Below the pieces are notes generated by a model. The model made no database searches. It saw nothing but the letters and a program-made list of their open reading frames with translations, and was not told the origin of the DNA. Source: Bacteroidales bacterium (GTDB lineage Bacteria > Bacteroidota > Bacteroidia > Bacteroidales > F082). Taken from it: a stretch of DNA of 35,476 bases. Shown here piece by piece: positions 7,419 to 14,578 of the stretch (the stretch's first letter is position 1; every line of letters begins with the position of its first letter). The stretch spans positions 1-35,476 of the forward strand of contig JAKSMW010000023.1 of the NCBI GenBank assembly GCA_024400395.1. The letters are read 5' to 3'. The translations under genes were made by a program, and so were the position numbers.

Positions 7419-9230
7419 ATGAAGAGAACATTCAAGCTTATTTCTTTATGTGCAATAACTTTTGCTTTGCTTCTGTCAGGATGTAAGAAGGAAAACATCG
7501 CTGATCCGGAATTAAAGCCTGACGAACCCACGACCGACTTAGTGCGAGTGACGTCAAATGTGCCGGCATTTATCATGGCTGGCAACAGCACGGAACTTTT
7601 AGATATGTTGCGTAAGCGTTTCGTCAACATACAGGGCAGTTTAAATAGTAATAAAGTCAGTACGGTCGTTATTGACAAGACATCTGCTCAAAACATGACA
7701 TCTGAACAATGGAAACAATTGGCCAAAATCTACTATGACGGCGGCATCATCGTCTATGTCCAACCCACGCTTCAAGATTTTGCCGATTTATCCGTGCATG
7801 CATACAGTGCCATCTTACAACTCGGTTATGAGCCTGATATGGTGTGGGAACAATTAGAGTGGCTTGACTATTACAATCATATTCTTGAAGCCAATCCGGG
7901 TTTGGCTGATATGAGATATGAGGCGATAGCAATAAATAATGAAGATTCGTATTTCTTGACAGATTTCGGCACAACTCTTCCTGTGGAATACGCTTTCGAG
8001 GTGGTCAATCAAGAAACTGGTGTCACCGATTCCATTTCATATCAATATGGTACAACTGGTGAAATGACGATATACCGCAAAGGATTGTTGGTTGACGATC
8101 TGGTGCAATGGATTACCAATGCTAACGAAGCGCAAATGTGTGACAAAGGGGAGGCAAAAGTCGCTAAAGAGATTACCCTCAATGTACCTGTCACATTCTA
8201 TCCAAGCAAATTCACAAGTTTAGGTTGGGGGTGGTCCGTAACAGTTCCTTGCAAGATAATCTATACCATTTGGTCGGTATATGACCTCAATCAACATAAA
8301 GACAACTACGTCTTCTGCCGTAATATCGAATTTGACGGTAGTTATTTGGAGTGTGGTCCTGATAATCCAGAAAAATGGTGGGTTGACAAGAATAAAAATC
8401 CAGATTACTACGGGCCGTACTTGAACAGCATCCAGGTGGAGTCTTCGTTAGTCGGGTCGTCACCAAGCCTCACCAATTGGAAACCACAGAATCCGATGAC
8501 TTCAACAACCTACAGCGAAGGACTCAGCTATGGCCTGAGCGGAGCAATAAATGTGTCGGAAAAACCAGGCCTTAACATCGGAGGCAGCTTGTCAATCAGT
8601 AAATCAGTATCCACTTCGGTGCCGGATCTGAAAATGGAGGTATGGCACAACGACCCCAATCCGAAGTATCAGTATCATATTAACAAACGCCCGCAAGGTC
8701 ATTTCGTTGGTTCCAAACACGACATTGTGGCTGGCAACTTGCGTCAGGACATTTCAATGCAGCAATACTGGACTTGGATTGTGAATTCTTACGATTACGC
8801 TGATTATTCATTTAATACAAATTTTGAGGTGGTCGTCGAGTTCTTGCGTTGCACCGATGGATTCTTTAAGTATAATGACTATTATCAGTCAGCAAAAATA
8901 TCGTACAATGGCTTGAATGTGACACTTCCAGCTCCTCCACGTGCAATCCAGGAATGGCGTATGTTCTGTGTGACTTCCGACCAGGATTTGATAAATTTTG
9001 TCAGCGAGGCTTACGATGGCTATTTCTACAACAAACTTTTCCAGGTTCCTGCGGCAACATCAACCGACAAAGGAGCAATCGACCAATTCATCCATAACTT
9101 CGAGGAACGTCTTAACTGCGACCGTGACCTATGGCGCGCCCGTGGCTTCACCGGCGACTTCGAATTCGTCTGGCGACCATCCACCTCGTCAGAGATTTAT
9201 CACACAACACATTTCCATGTGAACCAATAA
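7419..9230 (+). CDS. Secreted lipoprotein, possible leukocidin-like beta-barrel protein
   Basis: A 603-residue lipoprotein: signal peptide with lipobox LLLSGC (cysteine about residue 22), then a mixed N-terminal region to about 330. The segment from about residue 335 (PYLNSIQVESSLVGSSPSL) through GLSYGLSGAINVSEKPGLN and GGSLSISKSVSTSVPDLKM has the alternating, Ser/Gly-rich strand pattern and a D-(L/F)-K turn seen in leukocidin/hemolysin-type pore-forming toxins. The C-terminus, with an aromatic-rich WRARGFTGDFEFVW segment, could be the last strands of such a domain. This is pattern recognition, not a proven homology; a different surface beta protein is possible. It follows dsbD by 32 nt and is closed by a strong terminator. 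The base composition is slightly more AT-rich than dsbD. Confidence 0.6.
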   Translation: MKRTFKLISLCAITFALLLSGCKKENIADPELKPDEPTTDLVRVTSNVPAFIMAGNSTELLDMLRKRFVNIQGSLNSNKVSTVVIDKTSAQNMTSEQWKQLAKIYYDGGIIVYVQPTLQDFADLSVHAYSAILQLGYEPDMVWEQLEWLDYYNHILEANPGLADMRYEAIAINNEDSYFLTDFGTTLPVEYAFEVVNQETGVTDSISYQYGTTGEMTIYRKGLLVDDLVQWITNANEAQMCDKGEAKVAKEITLNVPVTFYPSKFTSLGWGWSVTVPCKIIYTIWSVYDLNQHKDNYVFCRNIEFDGSYLECGPDNPEKWWVDKNKNPDYYGPYLNSIQVESSLVGSSPSLTNWKPQNPMTSTTYSEGLSYGLSGAINVSEKPGLNIGGSLSISKSVSTSVPDLKMEVWHNDPNPKYQYHINKRPQGHFVGSKHDIVAGNLRQDISMQQYWTWIVNSYDYADYSFNTNFEVVVEFLRCTDGFFKYNDYYQSAKISYNGLNVTLPAPPRAIQEWRMFCVTSDQDLINFVSEAYDGYFYNKLFQVPAATSTDKGAIDQFIHNFEERLNCDRDLWRARGFTGDFEFVWRPSTSSEIYHTTHFHVNQ

Positions 9231-9238
9231 TAGATGAC

Positions 9239-9283
9239 AAAATGAACCCCAAAGGTTAGACAAAAATCTTTGGGGCTCATTTT
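9239..9283 (+). terminator. Strong terminator after the leukocidin-like lipoprotein gene
   Basis: A 16-bp stem (9239-9254 with 9268-9283) with a single A/C mismatch, core CCCCAAAG and CTTTGGGG, and a 3' T run from the stem itself. The sense strand just after it reads AAAGTTACAAAG, a short copy of the repeat family described in the findings. Confidence 0.85.
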
Positions 9284-9363
9284 AAAGTTACAAAGCCTTT
9301 TGGCATTCCCTCATTCATGTCGATTACTTTTTTGTTTTTGAAGAAAATAACGATCATTTAAAA

Positions 9364-10143
9364 ATGACTGATAAACCATTCGCATTGATAACCGGCGCCA
9401 GCTCGGGCATCGGCTACCAGTATGCCCGTGTTATGGCGGGAAGAGGATATAACCTCTTGATTGTCAGTAACGAAGCTGACGCTATAGTTGAGAAGGGTGA
9501 GATTCTGAAACGTGATTTCGGCGTTGAAGTCGTGGCTCTCATGCGTGACCTCGGACGGCAGGATTCCGCCAGGGAACTCCACGAATATTGCGTGAACAAT
9601 GAAATTGAAGTAGAAGTGCTGATAAACAACGCCGGCGTGTATCACGACCGCGATTTCATCAGCGACTCCGAAGATTTCAACATGCTCATCCTCAACCTGC
9701 ATGTCACCACGCCCGCGATGCTCACCTATTATTTCGGTAACGACATGGCGGCGCGGCACAAAGGTTACATCTTGAATATGAGCTCCATCACGTCTGACAT
9801 CGCTGTTCAACGGCTTGCGACATACGGTGCGACGAAGGCGTTTCTCAAAAACTTCTCGCGTTCGATGCATATCGAACTTTATCATAAAGGAGTCTATGTC
9901 ACATGTGTGCGCCCTGGTGCGGTCGCGACGACACTTTATAACCTGAAGCCATCAGCCGTAAAAGCTGGATTAGCAATCGGTTACATCACCACACCGGAAC
10001 GCCTGGCGCAGAGAGCGGTCTGTGCGATGTTCCGCAAACGCGCACAGATAACGCCGGGTTTCTTGAACCACGTGCTGCGGTTTTTAATCGCCTTGCTGCC
10101 TACATGCGTGCTTCGTCTCATCCGTAGATGGCATATCTTTTGA
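9364..10143 (+). CDS. Short-chain dehydrogenase/reductase family oxidoreductase
   Basis: A 259-residue classical SDR. The NAD(P)-binding TGASSGIG is at residues 10-17, the structural NNAG motif follows around 88, and the catalytic tyrosine and lysine are in YGATK (Y154, K158) with a serine in the MSS segment before it. SDRs reduce or oxidise carbonyl/alcohol groups; the substrate cannot be read from the sequence. The arrangement is closest to DltE/YqjQ-like SDRs. The C-terminus (VLRFLIALLPTCVLRLIRR) is an amphipathic-hydrophobic helix that could touch the membrane. It is a single gene flanked by a terminator upstream and a promoter downstream; no clear -7 box was found in the short upstream gap. 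Confidence 0.9.
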   Translation: MTDKPFALITGASSGIGYQYARVMAGRGYNLLIVSNEADAIVEKGEILKRDFGVEVVALMRDLGRQDSARELHEYCVNNEIEVEVLINNAGVYHDRDFISDSEDFNMLILNLHVTTPAMLTYYFGNDMAARHKGYILNMSSITSDIAVQRLATYGATKAFLKNFSRSMHIELYHKGVYVTCVRPGAVATTLYNLKPSAVKAGLAIGYITTPERLAQRAVCAMFRKRAQITPGFLNHVLRFLIALLPTCVLRLIRRWHIF

Positions 10144-10190
10144 TTTAATAAAATTTTTCAAAAAAATGTTCGCGGTATTGAAAAAAGATG

Positions 10191-10199
10191 TAATTTTGC
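10191..10199 (+). promoter_or_regulatory. -7 promoter box of the leader region
   Basis: TAATTTTGC fits TAnnTTTGC exactly; TGTTCG about 20 nt upstream (from 10168) is a poor -33 match. Transcription would begin about 10201-10205 and run toward the peptide and FISUMP-like genes. Confidence 0.5.
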
Positions 10200-10204
10200 G
10201 GCCT

Positions 10205-10306
10205 ATGAAAAAGACGATTATACAACATAACAATCAAGGGGTTAGTTCGCTGGTTTTGACGGACACGGTTTTTAGTTTTACCCCCCCATTGCACAATTCG
10301 TTGTAA
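10205..10306 (+). CDS. Possible 33-residue leader peptide
   Basis: ATG at 10205 opens a 33-codon frame ending TAA 10304-10306 (peptide begins MKKTIIQHNNQGVSS). The ATG lies only 5 nt after the -7 box, so it would be leaderless or nearly so. Nothing in the composition proves coding, and the frame crosses a run of seven C residues. It could be a regulatory leader peptide or chance. Confidence 0.2.
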   Translation: MKKTIIQHNNQGVSSLVLTDTVFSFTPPLHNSL

Positions 10307-10398
10307 ATCAGCAATCTACAGTTTATTCAGAAATGTCGCCGCTGACCGCAAGTCAGGGGCTTTTGAGGTTTCAAGGGTTTCAGGGAATCGTTTTTCGT

Positions 10399-10502
10399 GA
10401 CATTAATGACATCAATTGACATTAACCGACATTAATCGACTTTAACTACATTAAATAACTTTATTAAATAACTTTATTAAATAACTTTATTAAATAACTT
10501 TA
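10399..10502. repeat. Helically phased 10-bp repeats followed by four exact 13-bp repeats
   Basis: Positions 10399-10447 hold five units of a GACATTAATC-like sequence with period 10 (first unit 9). Positions 10451-10502 are four perfect copies of TTAAATAACTTTA. The array ends 15 nt before the ATG of the 46-residue peptide gene, so it lies in the leader of that gene. Confidence 0.9.
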
Positions 10503-10517
10503 AAAATAAGCTAAAAA

Positions 10518-10658
10518 ATGAAGACAGAAATCAACAGAAAGATGAGCTATGAAGCTCCAAGAATCGAAGCCGCGAGCTTCATGACAGAACAAGGCTACGC
10601 CGCGAGCGCACCGCAAACATCAAAATTCACTATTGGTGTAAGTGGCGGTAGCTTGTAA
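10518..10658 (+). CDS. 46-residue peptide of the Bacteroidales MxxxYEAPxxE type
   Basis: ATG 10518 to TAA 10656-10658 encodes 46 residues: MKTEINRKMSYEAPRIEAAS, then a Ser/Gly/Ala-rich tail ending VSGGSL. Short proteins with a (Y/M)xxPxIE core near the N-terminus occur often in Bacteroidales, commonly just before genes for surface lipoproteins or fimbrillin-like proteins; their role is unknown to me. There is no signal peptide or membrane helix. It is followed 97 nt later by the FISUMP-like lipoprotein gene in the same direction, and both probably share the transcript from 10191. The AAAAAATG context is a typical A-rich Bacteroidota start. Confidence 0.65.
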   Translation: MKTEINRKMSYEAPRIEAASFMTEQGYAASAPQTSKFTIGVSGGSL

Positions 10659-10755
10659 GAAGTGAAGGATGAGATGATGTTACAACTGTCTTAACCGATT
10701 TACAGTAAACAAATTTAACACAACAAAAAAATTTTTAACTAATAACTAAAAAAAG

Positions 10756-12225
10756 ATGAAAAAGGTATCATTATTGATTTCGGTATTTGTATTGGCACTT
10801 GGATTTTCACAGTGCAGAAAACCTGTGATGGCAGGATTGAATACCGGTAACGGAGAAAAACAACACATCACACTTAGTGCGAATCTTGACAACGGCGGCT
10901 CAAAAGTCGCTGAAGATGGTGAAGGTAAACTCAAATGGGAAATGGATGACGAAATTTTTGTTTATGTGAATGACGCAGAAACAAAACTTGGCAGTGTAAA
11001 ATGCGTAAACCCTGACGCTGGCACTTTCGAGGGTACAATTGATAAAACTACAGGAAAAATTGATTTCAAGTTTGGAGAGATGCCAATTTATCAGGAGCAG
11101 ACAGGTGCTGAACTCCCAATCTATCTTGAAGCTAAAGAAATTGAATACGCTGCTGACGGTAACTACGACGTTGAAATGACTATGCCTTATGCAGTGTTGA
11201 AGCTTGACCTGAGCGCACTCGGCACAGCAAGTGGTACAGATGTTGAGATTTATGCTAATGATGTGCCGGTTGCAAAAGTATTAAGTGTGAAAACGGACTC
11301 AAAAACAGTGTATGTGGCTGTTGAGGCAGACGGTGTAAAGAAGTTGTATGTTTTCGACAACGGTGGCAACCAGATTGTTCCATGTCCGGAATGGACGCTC
11401 AATCCAAACACGTTTTACACAACAGGCAATGATGCTGAAGCAGTGAAGATTGAACCGGCTAAATTTGCAATCGCAAGTAATAAATATGTTTACTTCTCAA
11501 AGGGAAATATGTATTATGACGGTGATAGTTTCGAATTCGAGGCCGAACAGTATAATTGCGCAACTTCATGGAGTTCAGAACATGTGAACCACTTCTTTTG
11601 GAGTGACAAACAAAATGTCGCTGTGGCAGAAAGTTATGATGATTCTGGCATAACAGAAACAACATGCTTCTTCACGAATGAGAGATCTGGTTCGGTTGTT
11701 GTCCCGAATTCGGAGTTCACAGTCGGTGGTGAAACTGGTGTATGGCGCGTGTTGACAAGGCCTGAGACAGACTACTTAATCAATAACCGCAGTGGCAAGA
11801 GTTTCGCCAAGGCAAACGTGAATGGCAGGAAAGGTCTTCTCTTGTTCCCGGACGGATATAACGGTACTACAGAGGGAAACGGTATTGCCACTGTCAACAC
11901 AGAAGGTGCGGACTTCCCAGCCGATGGAATGACAACTGATGCATTCAAGTTGTTGGAACGGAAAGGTGTTGTATTCCTTCCTTGTGCTGGCAACCGTAAC
12001 GATGGTGGTTCAACTATTAAGTATAGTGATATTGCTTGCACCTATTGGACGAATGATTTTAAAGAGTTTTATTATGAAGGAGGACAACTAGTGGGACTTA
12101 AAGCATATCAGTTGGTTTGCTCTGATAGCAGCGTTCCTGATCATTCAGAATTCAATAATGTTGTTATAAGTGATGCGCGTGGTTTCACGGGTAACACGGT
12201 GCGTCTCGTGCGTGCTGCTAATTAA
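10756..12225 (+). CDS. FISUMP-like Bacteroidales surface lipoprotein
   Basis: A 489-residue exported protein. The N-terminus MKKVSLLISVFVLALGFSQC is a signal peptide with a non-classical lipobox (Gln before Cys20), a variant common in Bacteroidales. Residues about 35-230 look like a beta-rich, fimbrillin-like domain. From about residue 233 the text KFAIASNKYVYFSKGNMYY, WRVLTRPETDYLINNR, GLLLFPDGY, GVVFLPCAGNR and the final TGNTVRLVR follow the order of conserved blocks in the widespread Bacteroidales FISUMP/DUF1566-like domain, whose function is unknown. Probably outer-membrane or surface attached. It follows the 46-residue peptide gene and is closed by a terminator at 12249-12280. Confidence 0.8.
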   Translation: MKKVSLLISVFVLALGFSQCRKPVMAGLNTGNGEKQHITLSANLDNGGSKVAEDGEGKLKWEMDDEIFVYVNDAETKLGSVKCVNPDAGTFEGTIDKTTGKIDFKFGEMPIYQEQTGAELPIYLEAKEIEYAADGNYDVEMTMPYAVLKLDLSALGTASGTDVEIYANDVPVAKVLSVKTDSKTVYVAVEADGVKKLYVFDNGGNQIVPCPEWTLNPNTFYTTGNDAEAVKIEPAKFAIASNKYVYFSKGNMYYDGDSFEFEAEQYNCATSWSSEHVNHFFWSDKQNVAVAESYDDSGITETTCFFTNERSGSVVVPNSEFTVGGETGVWRVLTRPETDYLINNRSGKSFAKANVNGRKGLLLFPDGYNGTTEGNGIATVNTEGADFPADGMTTDAFKLLERKGVVFLPCAGNRNDGGSTIKYSDIACTYWTNDFKEFYYEGGQLVGLKAYQLVCSDSSVPDHSEFNNVVISDARGFTGNTVRLVRAAN

Positions 12226-12248
12226 TCCATACGATATATAAATCTAAT

Positions 12249-12280
12249 GCGGGGGTTCAACAGAGAACCTCCGCATCTTT
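12249..12280 (+). terminator. Terminator after the FISUMP-like gene
   Basis: A 10-bp GC-rich stem (12249-12258 with 12265-12274, one G-T pair) over loop AACAGA, followed by ATCTTTT. Confidence 0.8.
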
Positions 12281-12325
12281 TACTATAACCGTCGGCGCCG
12301 GAATGGACGGCGACGGGAAACAAAT

Positions 12326-12358
12326 AACGGGAGACCAAGGTTTTACTTGTCTCCCGTT
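12326..12358 (-). terminator. Terminator of the M20 dipeptidase gene (may act on both strands)
   Basis: AACGGGAGAC-C-AAG (12326-12339) pairs with CTTGTCTCCCGTT (12346-12358) with one bulged C and a 6-nt loop. It sits 36 nt past the stop of the minus-strand dipeptidase gene. The T-run is weak on both strands. Confidence 0.65.
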
Positions 12359-12393
12359 GGTCTTTCTGCCAGAAACAAAAGCTGTATGTCAGT

Positions 12394-13758
12394 TTATTTC
12401 TCAACGAAATGCTGATAGAACGCCACTATCGTCTCGATGCCTTTGAAGAAGTGGTCGAGCCGGTAGTTCTCGTTCGGCGAGTGGATGGCGTCGGAGCCGA
12501 GGCCGAAGCCCATGAGTATCGACTTGATGCCGAGCACCTGCTCGAAGCGTGAGATGATCGGGATGGAGCCGCCGCTTCTCATCGGGATGGGCAGCTTGCC
12601 GTAAGTGTCATGGAACGCCTTCTCCGCAGCCTTGTACGCCGGCACGTCGATGGGGCAGCCGTAAGCCTGTCCGCCGTGCAGACATTTCACGTTGACAGTC
12701 ACATAGTCAGGAGCGATGCTCTCGAAATACTCTTTGAATAGCTTGCCGATCTTCTCGTGGTCCTGGTTCGGGACGAGACGGCAGGAGATCTTCGCGTATG
12801 CCTTCGACGGAAGCACGGTCTTGGAGCCTTCGCCGGTGTAGCCGCCCCAGATGCCGCAGAGGTCGAAGGTCGGACGGATGCCCACGCGCTCGATCTTGGT
12901 GTAGCCTTCCTCGCCGCGCAACGCCTTGACACCCAACGAGGCCTTGAACTCTTCTTCGTTGTACGGGGCCATGTTGAGCATCTCGCGTTCCTTTGCGGAA
13001 GCCTCAACGACATCATCATAGAAATGAGGTATGGTGATGTGGTTGTTCTTGTCCGTCACGCCGGCGACCATCTCGCACAAGGTGTTGAGCGGGTTGGCCA
13101 CCGCGCCACCGAACAGCCCTGAATGAAGGTCGGCGTTGGGGCCGGTGACTTCCACCTCCCAGTAGGCGAGGCCGCGCAGGCCTGTGGTGATCGACGGACA
13201 GTCGCTGGCAATCATGCTGGTGTCCGACACGAGGATGACATCGGCCTTCACCAGGTCTTTGTATTCCTCGATCCATTTCGAGAGGCTGCCGGAGCCGATC
13301 TCCTCTTCGCCTTCGAGCATGAACTTCACGTTGCATGTCAGTGTGCCGGTCTTCACCATCGTCTCGAAAGCCTTGGCGTGCATGAAAGCCTGGCCTTTGT
13401 CGTCGTCAGCGCCGCGAGCCCAGATCTTCCCGTCTTTGATGACAGGCTCGAACGGGTCTGTGTTCCACAGCTCAACCGGGTCAACAGGCATCACATCGTA
13501 GTGACCATAAACCAACACTGTCGGCAGCGACTTGTCAATTATCTTCTCGCCATAGACGATGGGATTGCCTTCTGTCGGCATCACCTCCGCCTTGTCGGCG
13601 CCGGCCGCCAAAATGCTGTCGCGCCAATATTCCGCCGCCCTGATCATGTCGGGCTTATGCGCTGACTCTGAACTGATTGAAGGGATTCTGATAAGTCCGA
13701 AAAGCTCCTCCAAGAAGCGGTTTTCGTTTTCCTTGATGTAATTTTTGATTTTGTCCAT
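12394..13758 (-). CDS. M20 family dipeptidase
   Basis: A 454-residue cytosolic metallopeptidase of the M20 (CNDP/PepV-like) family, expected to split dipeptides or short peptides using two zinc ions. Visible motifs: YGHYDVMPVDP (first metal His and Asp around residues 85-95), ARGADDDKGQ (bridging Asp), MLEGEEEIGS (general-base Glu and metal Glu), DLHSGLFGG in the lid/dimerisation domain, and GFGLGSDAIHSPNE near the C-terminus (last metal His). All metal ligands appear present. I start at MDKIKN (13758); the longer frame runs through the -7 box at 13791-13799 and encodes an implausible extension. The gene is divergent from the ORF52-GNAT pair. Confidence 0.93.
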   Translation of the reverse strand: MDKIKNYIKENENRFLEELFGLIRIPSISSESAHKPDMIRAAEYWRDSILAAGADKAEVMPTEGNPIVYGEKIIDKSLPTVLVYGHYDVMPVDPVELWNTDPFEPVIKDGKIWARGADDDKGQAFMHAKAFETMVKTGTLTCNVKFMLEGEEEIGSGSLSKWIEEYKDLVKADVILVSDTSMIASDCPSITTGLRGLAYWEVEVTGPNADLHSGLFGGAVANPLNTLCEMVAGVTDKNNHITIPHFYDDVVEASAKEREMLNMAPYNEEEFKASLGVKALRGEEGYTKIERVGIRPTFDLCGIWGGYTGEGSKTVLPSKAYAKISCRLVPNQDHEKIGKLFKEYFESIAPDYVTVNVKCLHGGQAYGCPIDVPAYKAAEKAFHDTYGKLPIPMRSGGSIPIISRFEQVLGIKSILMGFGLGSDAIHSPNENYRLDHFFKGIETIVAFYQHFVEK

Positions 13759-13790
13759 GTGATAAATTTTTAACGTTTCCGAATAATTCT

Positions 13791-13799
13791 GCAAAGTTA
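13791..13799 (-). promoter_or_regulatory. -7 promoter box for the M20 dipeptidase gene
   Basis: GCAAAGTTA on the plus strand reads TAACTTTGC on the minus strand, a perfect TAnnTTTGC, 33 nt before the ATG. No convincing -33 element at the usual distance. Confidence 0.55.
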
Positions 13800-13820
13800 A
13801 AAAAAACATCGACAACCTAC

Positions 13821-13852
13821 TTGACAAAAGTGGAAAATTAGTGTACTTTTGC
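13821..13852 (+). promoter_or_regulatory. Complete Bacteroidota promoter for the ORF52-GNAT pair
   Basis: TTG (13821-13823) is separated by 20 nt from TACTTTTGC (13844-13852), the textbook -33/-7 arrangement. ATG of the 52-residue ORF is at 13875. This is one of the best promoters in the window and shows the small ORF and the acetyltransferase are one transcript. Confidence 0.75.
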
Positions 13853-13874
13853 GGAAATTTAAAAAATAAACGAC

Positions 13875-14033
13875 ATGGCAAGAGATATAGCACCAACACC
13901 GCCGTTGCACGGACAAGATGCAATAGATTTTATCGCGGAGCTTGAGAAGAACGAGAAAGTGAGTGAAGAGGAAAGAAAAAGGATTTTCGCTGATGCGGAA
14001 ATTTTTAAATCATGGTTGACATTTAAATTCTGA
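13875..14033 (+). CDS. 52-residue protein coupled to a GNAT acetyltransferase, candidate antitoxin
   Basis: ATG 13875 to TGA 14031-14033. The peptide begins MARDIAPTPPLHGQDAIDFI and continues with a strongly charged helical segment (AELEKNEKVSEEERKR). It does not look like the ribbon-helix-helix DUF1778 antitoxins that accompany TacT/AtaT toxins: there is no basic N-terminal beta strand. It has no signal peptide. Its stop overlaps the start of the GNAT gene by one base (TGATG), so translation is coupled, and it has its own good promoter. The N-terminal TPPL-GQDA-DF motif could be an interaction segment. I regard it as a real gene of unknown function and a candidate antitoxin or regulator. Confidence 0.7.
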   Translation: MARDIAPTPPLHGQDAIDFIAELEKNEKVSEEERKRIFADAEIFKSWLTFKF

Positions 14034-14569
14034 TGGCACAACTTACAGCTGATTTACGGATGTTTCGGCTGAAAGAGGAATATGTCATCGGAGATTTTGA
14101 CTGCGGGAACCAAGACCTTAACGATTTCTTGTTAAAAGAAGCCAAACTTTTTTCAAAATATTTACTTTCAGTTACTTACATAATTGAACAACACGGAGAT
14201 GTTGTGGCATTCTTTTCGTTGTCTAATGACAAAATTTCAATTCCAGACAGTGATAAATCCACATGGAGAAAGATTAAATCGATATTTCCACACAGGAAGC
14301 ATCGTTCGGATTATCCTGCTGTCAAGATAGGAAGGCTTGGCGTTTCAAAGAAATACCAGCGTTCAAGAATTGGATCTGTGATTTTAAATGCTGTCAGGAC
14401 CATGTATGTGGAAGAGAATCGCGCCGGCTGTACCTTTATAACGGTTGATGCCTTGAAAGAAGCTGTTCCGTTTTATTTGAAAAATGGATTCAAATTTTTG
14501 AAAAAGTCGGAAGAAAACGATGGTAAAGAAACAAGTCTCCTTTATTTTAATTTGACAAGTTTGTCTTAA
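14033..14569 (+). CDS. GNAT family N-acetyltransferase, TacT-like
   Basis: A 178-residue GNAT enzyme. The N-terminal FDCGNQDLNDFL (residues 22-33), the middle VKIGRLGVSKKYQRSRIGSV (CoA pyrophosphate loop QRSRIG at 109-114) and FYLKNGF (147-153, with the likely catalytic tyrosine Y148) are the features of the TacT/AtaT group, which acetylates aminoacyl-tRNA and blocks translation. The loop is QxxxIG rather than the usual QxxGxG/A, so activity should not be assumed. It starts at the overlapping ATG at 14033, directly coupled to the 52-residue ORF, and converges on lpxH with only 9 nt between the stops. Codons are AT-rich compared with lpxH. A housekeeping acetyltransferase is an alternative. 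Confidence 0.8.
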   Translation: MAQLTADLRMFRLKEEYVIGDFDCGNQDLNDFLLKEAKLFSKYLLSVTYIIEQHGDVVAFFSLSNDKISIPDSDKSTWRKIKSIFPHRKHRSDYPAVKIGRLGVSKKYQRSRIGSVILNAVRTMYVEENRAGCTFITVDALKEAVPFYLKNGFKFLKKSEENDGKETSLLYFNLTSLS

Positions 14570-14578
14570 ACAAACGGG

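Larger units (their letters stand above)
10144..10517 (+). other. 374-bp intergenic leader region: promoter, mini-ORF, hairpin and tandem repeats
   Basis: This stretch separates the SDR gene from the 46-residue peptide gene. In order it holds a -7 box (10191-10199), a 33-codon ORF (10205-10306), a C-run, a small hairpin CTGAC-CGCAA-GTCAG (10342-10356) followed by GGGGCTTTTG, a degenerate 10-bp tandem repeat and then four exact 13-bp repeats. If transcription starts near 10202, the peptide gene has an untranslated leader of over 300 nt. No known riboswitch or RNA family could be assigned. Confidence 0.6.

Noticed and set aside
10239-10640. Complete tmRNA (ssrA) gene starting at GGGGTTAGTTCGCTGG
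   Set aside because: No tag ORF, no T arm and no complementary 3' acceptor end are visible downstream; only the first part resembles tmRNA, so it is kept as a low-interest finding instead.
13759-13923. N-terminal extension of the M20 dipeptidase
   Set aside because: It would include the -7 box at 13791-13799 and an unlikely leader sequence; the enzyme family starts at MDKIKN-like positions.
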